DNA of 64,000 bases from Acidobacteriota bacterium (GTDB lineage: Bacteria; Acidobacteriota; Terriglobia; Acidiferrales; UBA7541), in NCBI GenBank assembly GCA_013289665.1, contig JABCZN010000016.1, positions 46,565 through 110,564 of the forward strand. Reading direction: 5' to 3'. The position numbers and the translations under genes were made by a program. The notes beneath the pieces are model-generated. The model did no database searches and was not told the DNA's origin. It saw only the letters and a program-made list of their open reading frames with translations. This document shows positions 57,321-64,000 of this stretch, piece by piece. Numbering within the stretch: the stretch's first letter is position 1; the number at the start of each line of letters is the position of its first letter.

Positions 57321-59963
57321 ATGGCAACCCTTTGGGGCGGGTCCCGACCGGGCCGGGACGCTTTTAGAGATTCCATCCGATATGCTTATCTTGCGGCAAA
57401 AAGGCTGTTAAACCGAGCGATGCCTCGCGCGAATCTGATCTTTCTCCTCGATTCTTTCCTCAAAATGGGCGCGAAAACCGCCGTCGTTGAAACACGCGGC
57501 TACCGCATGGAAAAGCTGACATATGCCCAACTTTCCGCGGCGGTCCTCGCGCGGAGCCATTCGCTCAGGGGTCTGGGCATTGGTCCGGGCGATCGCGTGC
57601 TCCTGTGGGGCCCCAATTCCTCAAGCTGGGTGGCCTGCTTCTGGGCCATTCTTCTGCGCGGCGCTGTTGCCGTTCCGATGGACGCCGCCGCAAGCCTTGA
57701 TTTTGTCCGGCGTACAGTCCTTGATGCCGAGGTGAAGCTAATCCTGCGGGATCGCCGGCAGCTCGAACTTTTCTCCGGGCCACCTTCGACGGTAATCAAT
57801 GATTTTCATGAGGTTCGGGAGACCCCGCAGCTGGCGGACAGGCCGGTCGATCCCGGCGACAGTTCGGCACGCAGCACGATCGCGGAGATTCTGTTCACCT
57901 CCGGCACGACCAGCGATCCGCGAGGGGTGGTGCTGACGCACGGGAATTTCCTGGCGAATCTTGAACCGCTGGAGCAGGGAATCGCCGAATATCGGAACTG
58001 CGAGCGCTGGGTGCGTCCGCTGCGCTTCGTTTCGCTGGTGCCGCTTAGCCACGTCTTTGGTCAGTTCATGGCTCTGTTTGTGCCGCCGCTGCTTGGCGCC
58101 ACCGTGGTTTTTGAAAATTCGCCGCATCCAGCGGAAATTCTGCGTACCCTCAAGCGGGAGCGCGCCACGGCTCTGGTCGCCGTGCCGCGCATGCTGGACG
58201 CTCTGCGTAATGCGCTGGAGCATGAAATTGACACGCACGGATGGCGCGACTGGTTCACCGCCGCTTACTCAGCCGCCGATGGCGAGCCGTTTTCACGCCG
58301 CGTGTGGAGGTTTCGCCGGCTGCACCGGCGGTTCGGCTGGAAATTCTGGGCGTTTATATCCGGCGGCGCGGCGCTTTCAAGCGAGACCGAAGCCTTCTTC
58401 AGGCGCATCGGGTATGCCGTGGTGCAGGGCTATGGCATGACGGAAACCGCGTCGCTGATCAGTCTGAATCATCCGTTTCATGCGGCGCAAGGCTCGGTCG
58501 GCAAGATTCTTCCCGGCCGTGAATTCCGCCTGGCCGAAGATGGAGAAATCCTGGTGCGCGGTGAAAACGTCGCTTCGTCCTACTGGCAAGGCGGCGCCAT
58601 GCGGGAAGCGGCGCAGGAAACTGACGGCTGGCTGTCGACCGGAGATCTGGGCGAACTCGATGCCCAGGGAAACTTGTTCTTCCGGGGCCGCAAAAAAAGC
58701 GTCATCGTGACCCCGGCCGGCCTCAATATCCACCCCGAAGACCTGGAACAGGCACTGCGCAAGCAACCCGGGATTCGCGACGCGGTTGTAATCCCCACGG
58801 AATCCGGCCGCAACTTGGAGCCTTGCGCCGTCCTGTTGCTTGCGCCAGAACAAGCCCCCGCACGGTCCGCGCGGCCAGACTCACCCGACTCAATCGCCCA
58901 GAAAGCGGTCGACGCCGCCAATTCGACCCTCGCCCAATACCAGCGGATCCGCCACTGGCTCCTCTGGCCCGATCCAGACTTTCCCCGCACTGCCACGGGC
59001 AAACCACGGCTCGCGCTTATCGCCGAAGGTGCAGTAAAGCAACTCTCGGTCCCGGCCGGTTCTGATTCCCGGTCCTCTGCCTCCTTTACACCATTTCCCT
59101 CCTTGCCCTCCTCTCTTAAAGATCTATCTTCTCTCGACCGCGTCGAACTTCTCTCGACACTCGAGCAGCGCTACAACCTCGAACTTAACGAAACGCAGTT
59201 CGCCAATGCGCAAACCGCCGATGACCTGAAGCAACTTCTTGCTCAACCCGCGGCGCGCCGGTCGGACTATGTCTACCCTCGCTGGCCGCAATCAGGCGTC
59301 GTCCGTCTCTTCCGCCTGCTCGTCTACTACGCGCTCGCGTGGCCTGCCACAATGATCCTTGCCCATCCCAAGATCATTGGTCGCCAGAATCTGGATCCTC
59401 TGGAAGGTCCGGCGCTTATTGTCGCAAACCACACCACCCGCCGAGCCGACATCGGATTGGTTCTCTTTGCGCTTCCGGCCCGCTTCCGCCACCGCCTGGC
59501 GACCGCCATGGGCGGGGAATATCTACGCGAATTCCGCCATCCTCCCCGCGAATGGTTCTTCGCCAAACGATGGCTCTGGCGGCTGAATTATTTTCTGGTC
59601 GTCTCCTTGTTTAACGTCTTCCCGCTTCCGCAATTCTCCGGCTTCCGCGAAAGTTTCCGCTTCGCCGGCGAATCCGCCGACCGCGGCTACAGCATCCTCG
59701 TTTTCCCCGAAGGAGTTATCAACGACCGCGCCACCGCGGCGATGGCGCCCTTTCAGGAAGGCATCGGCCTCCTCGCGCAAAATCTGCAAATCCCCATCGT
59801 CCCCCTGCGCCTCGATGGCGTCTGGCAGATGAAACAGGAAGGCCGCCGCCTTGCTCATCGAAATGAACTCAGCGTTCACGTTGGCGTCCCGGTCAGTTTC
59901 CCGCCCGGCACCCCGCCCGCTGAAATCGCTGCGCACCTCCAGGCTCTCCTGCGCTGGCTCTAA
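57321..59963 (+). CDS. Acyl-activating enzyme-carrier-acyltransferase fusion
   Basis: This 880-residue protein fuses three domains. Residues 40-560 are an AMP-dependent acyl ligase (LFTSGTTSDPRGVVLTHGN, YGMTETASLISLNH, STGDLGELDAQGNLFFRGRK with a Lys, catalytic region FPRTATGKPRL). Residues about 595-640 look like a carrier protein with a Ser-Leu-Asp core (SSLDRVELLSTLEQRYNLEL). Residues about 690-860 are a PlsC-type acyltransferase, whose motif I reads NHTTRRAD (H704, D710: spacing x5 instead of the usual x4) and whose EG motif is FPEGVI (about 794). It resembles Aas-like lipid salvage or polyketide-like acyl transfer systems. ATG 57321 and ATG 57420 are both possible starts. It diverges from hpnH. 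Confidence 0.85.
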   Translation: MATLWGGSRPGRDAFRDSIRYAYLAAKRLLNRAMPRANLIFLLDSFLKMGAKTAVVETRGYRMEKLTYAQLSAAVLARSHSLRGLGIGPGDRVLLWGPNSSSWVACFWAILLRGAVAVPMDAAASLDFVRRTVLDAEVKLILRDRRQLELFSGPPSTVINDFHEVRETPQLADRPVDPGDSSARSTIAEILFTSGTTSDPRGVVLTHGNFLANLEPLEQGIAEYRNCERWVRPLRFVSLVPLSHVFGQFMALFVPPLLGATVVFENSPHPAEILRTLKRERATALVAVPRMLDALRNALEHEIDTHGWRDWFTAAYSAADGEPFSRRVWRFRRLHRRFGWKFWAFISGGAALSSETEAFFRRIGYAVVQGYGMTETASLISLNHPFHAAQGSVGKILPGREFRLAEDGEILVRGENVASSYWQGGAMREAAQETDGWLSTGDLGELDAQGNLFFRGRKKSVIVTPAGLNIHPEDLEQALRKQPGIRDAVVIPTESGRNLEPCAVLLLAPEQAPARSARPDSPDSIAQKAVDAANSTLAQYQRIRHWLLWPDPDFPRTATGKPRLALIAEGAVKQLSVPAGSDSRSSASFTPFPSLPSSLKDLSSLDRVELLSTLEQRYNLELNETQFANAQTADDLKQLLAQPAARRSDYVYPRWPQSGVVRLFRLLVYYALAWPATMILAHPKIIGRQNLDPLEGPALIVANHTTRRADIGLVLFALPARFRHRLATAMGGEYLREFRHPPREWFFAKRWLWRLNYFLVVSLFNVFPLPQFSGFRESFRFAGESADRGYSILVFPEGVINDRATAAMAPFQEGIGLLAQNLQIPIVPLRLDGVWQMKQEGRRLAHRNELSVHVGVPVSFPPGTPPAEIAAHLQALLRWL

Positions 59964-60306
59964 ATGTTTGTCCAGTCGGGGATTGGAGGAATGACGCTTC
60001 AAATTCACACTTGGGGAATCCTCGGGAAATTTCGTTCAGCGTCCGGTGATGCTCGATCGAATCAGAGAGGGATTTAAAGGGTACTCGGGTCCTGCGAAAA
60101 ATGTGCTCTCCGCGCGAATATTCCCGGGTTGCGGACGATCCCGCTCGTTGCCATGCCTTTTTCTTTCCTTCCTTTCCGCAAGTTTAGCCCATCCCCTCAG
60201 CAATGGCGCGACAATCCGGCCGTCAACCGATCGAGCATCCGCCCGCTTCCTCGTTTTTGGCTCTGTTCCCCGATATGGCAGAATAGTAGGTCTGTAGGAC
60301 CGAGCC
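59964..60306. other. Intergenic region upstream of sucA
   Basis: No gene is supported. The region holds the sucA promoter, but no clear pair of elements stands out. A short open frame at about 60046-60297 shows no protein-like features. Confidence 0.45.
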
Positions 60307-62862
60307 ATGGCCAACCGTACAACACTAGTTCCTGACAAGAGCGCGAAACCTTCCCGGAAATCCGCATCCCCGAACGGGAACTCCCACGCCGAGCGAGAGC
60401 GCATCTTCGCGCTCTTCCGCCGCTGGGGCTTTTACGAGTCCACGCTCGACCCTCTGGGTTTCTTCGCCCCGCTGAAATTTCCCGATCTTGAGGGCCTCTC
60501 TGGCGAATTCGCCGAGGAGGCGCGGCGCTATTATTGCGGCACCATCGGTGTCGAATTCGAGCACCTTCAGGAACCCGAGCGCCGCCGCTGGATTGCCGAG
60601 CGAATGGAAGGCGCGGAGTTCGAGGTCAACCGGGAAAAGATTCTTGAGCGGCTGATCCGCGCCGATTTGTTCGAACAGGTTCTGCAGAGCCGATACCTGG
60701 GCAGCAAGCGCTTTTCCCTCGAGGGCAATACTTCCCTGATCCCGCTGCTCGATTCCATTCTTGATGCGGCGGGCGAACTTGGCGGCATTGATTCCATCGT
60801 GGCCATGAGCCACCGCGGCCGGCTGAACGTGATGACCCACATCGCGTCGAAGGCGCCGAACGAAGTGGTTGCGGGTTTCGAGGACGTCGATCCCCGCAGC
60901 GTGCTGGGCGCGGGCGACGTGAAATACCACGTCGGCGCCACCGGGGTGTACACGACCTCTGCGGACAAGAAGATCAACATTCACCTGGTTTCAAATCCGA
61001 GCCACCTCGAAGCGGTCGATCCCGTGGCTATGGGCCGTGCGCGCGCCAAGCTGACGCGCCATGGCGCGAGTGGGGCGGAACTTGACCGCTCCAAACCCAT
61101 GCTGAACAAAGTCTGGACGATCGTCATGCACGGCGACGCCGCGTTTGCCGGCCAGGGCATCTGGGCGGAAACGCTGAATCTGGCCGACCTCACCGCGTAC
61201 ACCGTCGGCGGCAGCATCCACATCGTGGTCAACAATCTGATCGGGTTCACCACACGGCCCGCTCAGGAACATTCTTCGCGATACGCCTCCAGCATCGCGC
61301 GCCGCCAAAGCGTTCCTATCTTCCACGTCAACGCCGAAGACCCCGACGCCGTCGTGCGCATCGGGCGGCTCGCCGCCGAATATCGCGCCGAATTTAATTC
61401 CGACGTGGTCGTGGACCTGATTGGCTACCGCCGCCACGGACACAGCGAAGTGGATGATCCAACGATCACCCAGCCGCTGCTCTATGAACGCATCAAGAGC
61501 CACCCGCCGCTGTGGAAAATTTACGCCCAACAAACCGGCATCGCCGCGGAGTCGCTGGCGGATTCCATCAGGAAGCAATACGAAGAAGAGCAGCGGCTGG
61601 CGGGGAAGCTGACGAAAATTCCCCACCTGCGTAAACTGCCGGATTACTGGACGCCCTATCACTTCGGCAAATACGACCCGAAATATGAGGTGGACACCGG
61701 GCTGCCCGCTCTAACACTGGCCAAAATCACAGAAGGGCTGGTGCGCCCGGCGGCCGGGTTTCACGTCCACCCGAAAATTGTGAAGCTTCTGGAGCAGCGC
61801 GCCGAGATGGGCCACGGCAAGCGCGCCGTTGATTACGGGTTCGCTGAACTGCTCGCTTACGGTTCCCTCGTTTTAGAGGGCAATCCCGTCAGGCTCACCG
61901 GCCAGGATACGCAGCGCGGCACCTTCAACCAGCGCCACGCCGTTTTGGTGGATACAAAGACCGAAGAGGAATACCTGCCGCTCGCCCATCTTGCCCCCGA
62001 TCAGGTTTTCTGCGAGGTCCACAATTCTTCGCTTTCCGAAGCCGGTTGCTTGGGATTTGAATACGGCTTCTCGCGCGATTATCCGGAAGCGCTGATTCTC
62101 TGGGAAGCGCAGTTCGGCGATTTCGCCAACGGCGCGCAGGTGATCATCGATCAATTTCTAAGCGCCAGCGAAGATAAATGGGGACTCCCAACCGGCCTGG
62201 TACTGCTGCTTCCGCACGGCTATGAAGGCCAGGGGCCGGAACATTCCAGCGCGCGCATCGAGCGCTTCATGCAGCTTGCCGCCGAAGGCAACATGAACAT
62301 CTGCCAGCCGTCCACCGCCGCGCAATATTTTCATTTGCTGCGCCGCCAGGCGCGCCGCCCGTGGCGCAAGCCGTTGATCGTGTTCACGCCGAAGAGCATG
62401 CTGCGCCATCCGGACGCCAGCTCACCTCTCGCGGATTTTTCGCGGCCGCGTTTTCTGACTCTCGTTCCCGACACCGAAGTCACCGACGCGCATAGCATCC
62501 TCATCGCCAGCGGCAAAGTCGGCCATGAGTTGCGCGCGGAACGCCGCCGCCGGAAGGATTCAAACACTGCCATCTTTTTCCTCGACCAGCTCTATCCGCT
62601 GCCGAAGACGGAAATCGCCGCCGCGATTGACGCGCACCCCAACGCCCGCGAAATCGTCTGGGTGCAGGAAGAACCGGCCAACATGGGCGCGCTTTCCTAC
62701 GTACTTCCGCGCCTCGAACGCATCGCGCAAGCCAAGAATCTCCGCTTGCGCTCCGTAAAGCGCTCCGCCAGCGCCAGCCCGGCCACCGGCTCGGCCAAAG
62801 CCCACGAGCTCGAGCAGAAAACCCTGCTCACTCTGGCTTTCGCCACCACCACAAACTCCTGA
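60307..62862 (+). CDS. sucA: 2-oxoglutarate dehydrogenase E1 component
   Basis: This 851-residue thiamine-diphosphate enzyme shows SMSHRGRLNVM-like AMSHRGRLNVMTHIAS, GDVKYHVG, NPSHLEAVDPV, HGDAAFAGQG and the later LIGYRRHGHSEVDDPT, EYGFSRDYPEAL-type and LLPHGYEGQGPEHSSAR motifs. It decarboxylates 2-oxoglutarate in the TCA cycle and passes the succinyl group to the E2 lipoyl domain. At 851 residues it is somewhat shorter than the usual 930, mainly at the N-terminus, which lacks the long extension. No sucB or lpd is in the window. ATG 60307 is preceded by a weak site. Confidence 0.92.
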   Translation: MANRTTLVPDKSAKPSRKSASPNGNSHAERERIFALFRRWGFYESTLDPLGFFAPLKFPDLEGLSGEFAEEARRYYCGTIGVEFEHLQEPERRRWIAERMEGAEFEVNREKILERLIRADLFEQVLQSRYLGSKRFSLEGNTSLIPLLDSILDAAGELGGIDSIVAMSHRGRLNVMTHIASKAPNEVVAGFEDVDPRSVLGAGDVKYHVGATGVYTTSADKKINIHLVSNPSHLEAVDPVAMGRARAKLTRHGASGAELDRSKPMLNKVWTIVMHGDAAFAGQGIWAETLNLADLTAYTVGGSIHIVVNNLIGFTTRPAQEHSSRYASSIARRQSVPIFHVNAEDPDAVVRIGRLAAEYRAEFNSDVVVDLIGYRRHGHSEVDDPTITQPLLYERIKSHPPLWKIYAQQTGIAAESLADSIRKQYEEEQRLAGKLTKIPHLRKLPDYWTPYHFGKYDPKYEVDTGLPALTLAKITEGLVRPAAGFHVHPKIVKLLEQRAEMGHGKRAVDYGFAELLAYGSLVLEGNPVRLTGQDTQRGTFNQRHAVLVDTKTEEEYLPLAHLAPDQVFCEVHNSSLSEAGCLGFEYGFSRDYPEALILWEAQFGDFANGAQVIIDQFLSASEDKWGLPTGLVLLLPHGYEGQGPEHSSARIERFMQLAAEGNMNICQPSTAAQYFHLLRRQARRPWRKPLIVFTPKSMLRHPDASSPLADFSRPRFLTLVPDTEVTDAHSILIASGKVGHELRAERRRRKDSNTAIFFLDQLYPLPKTEIAAAIDAHPNAREIVWVQEEPANMGALSYVLPRLERIAQAKNLRLRSVKRSASASPATGSAKAHELEQKTLLTLAFATTTNS

Positions 62863-63014
62863 TCCTGTTTGCAGCGCGTCCTTCCGGGAATCAACCGCGC
62901 GGATGGAATTGCGAGCTATGATGTTCCTGCTGCTGGTAAGGAAATCCGTTTGCGACGGAGATCGTCATCGACGCCACCCTGTTCTACATCCTGTCTATCA
63001 TCTTCATCGCCACG

Positions 63015-63710
63015 GTGATCCGGTCGGCGTTCGGATTTGGTGAAGCGCTCGTCGCCGTTCCGCTGCTCGCATTCCGGATTCCGCTGCCCGTGGCCGCCCC
63101 GCTTGCTGTGCTTGTATCCATCACGGTTGCGGGCATAGTCGTTCTGCAGGATTGGAAAAAAATCCATTTGCGAAGTGCAGGCTGGCTCGTTGGCTCCAGC
63201 CTGCTTGGGATCCCGCTGGGCCTTCTGCTGCTCACGAACAGTCACCAACGCGGAGTGAAGGCCGCGCTGGCAGTGGTTATCATCGCGTTTTCCGTCTACT
63301 CCCTGATTGGGGGCGCCTCGCTGGAATTAAAGGAGGACAGTCGCGCCTGGCTCCTGACCTGCGGATTTCTTGCCGGGGTACTCGGCGGCGCCTACGGAAT
63401 GAACGGCCCGCCGCTCGTGGTTTACGGAGCGATGCGAAGATGGTCCGCGCAGCACTTTCGCGCCACGTTACAGGGATATTTTCTGCCCGCGAGCGTCATC
63501 GGCATGGGCGGCTACTGGTTGGCCGGACTGTGGACCTCGACCATTACCCGTTATTATCTGCTCTCGCTTCCGGTCACTTTTCTGGGAGTCTACCTGGGCA
63601 GAGTGCTGAACGACCGGCTCCAGGGCGAAGCGTTTTTCAAATACCTTTACATCGGTCTGGCGTCGATCGGAGCGCTTTTGCTCGCTCAGGCGATCAAAAG
63701 CCAGTTCTGA
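63015..63710 (+). CDS. TSUP-family (TauE/SafE-like) membrane permease
   Basis: This protein of 231 residues or slightly more has about eight hydrophobic segments and the TSUP repeats: SAFGFGEALVAVPLLAF, LVSITVAGIVVLQDWKKIHL, GSSLLGIPLGLLLLT, GGAYGMNGPPLVVYG. By family it moves sulfite, sulfoacetate or similar small anions. Reading upstream in frame adds IVIDATLFYILSIIFIAT, which makes the first membrane helix, but no ATG, GTG or TTG precedes it before a TAA at 62937. The GTG at 63015 therefore probably truncates helix 1, and the true start may be non-canonical (near 62961) or the reading is damaged there. No sulfur genes are adjacent. Confidence 0.75.
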   Translation: MIRSAFGFGEALVAVPLLAFRIPLPVAAPLAVLVSITVAGIVVLQDWKKIHLRSAGWLVGSSLLGIPLGLLLLTNSHQRGVKAALAVVIIAFSVYSLIGGASLELKEDSRAWLLTCGFLAGVLGGAYGMNGPPLVVYGAMRRWSAQHFRATLQGYFLPASVIGMGGYWLAGLWTSTITRYYLLSLPVTFLGVYLGRVLNDRLQGEAFFKYLYIGLASIGALLLAQAIKSQF

Positions 63711-64000
63711 AGTAAACTCGCTCCTCGTTCGCGCCCGCATTGACGGGTATGCGGAAAAGGAGACGAAAAAGGGACCACCCAGCTCGCCCGCTGCAACTGT
63801 GAAGCGGTAAGATCAGCACATGCCTAGCCCGAATTTCTCATTCTAAATTGAAAAAGGCTGTTGCTTCATGGCATAACCGAAGTTCGTCACTGAACTGTAT
63901 TTTTTGATTTTTTCGCAGGTAGTTCGCCGGGAAGTTCTTACCGGTCAACAACGCACGCTCTGAAAGTCGATGTAGTGAAAACCTACCCCCTTGTTTGCAT
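63711..64000. other. Trailing region without a gene
   Basis: Frames are short and nothing is recognisable. An ATG at 63821 is closed by a stop after seven codons. Confidence 0.4.

Overview
The window looks like chromosome from an Acidobacteriota bacterium. It is GC-rich and Gram-negative in content. Marks of that phylum are a CadC-type winged helix fused to TolB-like propeller repeats, several exported proteins with carboxypeptidase-regulatory-like folds, a TonB-dependent receptor that begins with such a fold, and a hopanoid gene (hpnH). This is inference from gene content; no rRNA or other species marker is present. I saw no prophage, IS element or CRISPR array.

Layout: 1-3.1 kb holds a DUF5752-type gene (cut by the window edge) and a trehalose-6-phosphate-synthase-like enzyme carrying a membrane sensor-like N-terminus. 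3.2-9.6 kb holds envelope and regulatory proteins, a largely gene-free kilobase, and a decayed FkbM methyltransferase tail. 9.6-11.8 kb is an efflux adaptor plus ABC ATPase without a permease. 11.8-14.2 kb is an RDD membrane protein and an operon of a 50-residue exported peptide, a seven-helix membrane protein and a one-helix protein. A CAT-anticodon tRNA sits at 14.6 kb. 14.8-18.4 kb is a molybdate-flavoured region: modA, a carboxypeptidase-regulatory-like/porin fusion, and a truncated Mop-domain gene that abuts a truncated TonB-receptor tail. 18.4-24.3 kb holds a lipid kinase, a large TonB-dependent receptor, an operon of a LysW-like acidic zinc ribbon plus two exported proteins, and a Nudix hydrolase. 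24.3-27.3 kb is an ECF sigma / anti-sigma / DUF4097 operon. 27.4-29.3 kb is a membrane protein, a winged-helix regulator and a UppS-like prenyltransferase, with two identical-arm operators. 29.3-31 kb has pcm and DUF2059. 31-38.7 kb is an outer-membrane biogenesis operon (BamA-like, SurA-N-like, TamB), followed by a ThiF-type enzyme.

40.4-47.8 kb is an arginine operon, argR-C-B-F-G-H-J, with a near-consensus promoter overlapped by an ARG box. 47.9-54.6 kb has an acyl-CoA ligase, an RRM/glycine-rich RNA-binding protein, an L13e-like small protein, two SDR dehydrogenases divergent from a LysR regulator, and lipA. 54.7-64 kb has a small Tudor-like protein with a basic tail, a cold-shock protein, hpnH with a companion gene, a three-domain acyl-activating/carrier/acyltransferase fusion, sucA and a TSUP permease.

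Most operons are tightly coupled by 1-4 base overlaps. The most notable items are the sensor-T6PS fusion, the peptide/seven-helix cassette, the TACTTTG-N5-CAAAGTA regulon with a probably leaderless promoter, and the decayed molybdate-region junction. All functional calls come from motif recognition by eye; no database search was possible.
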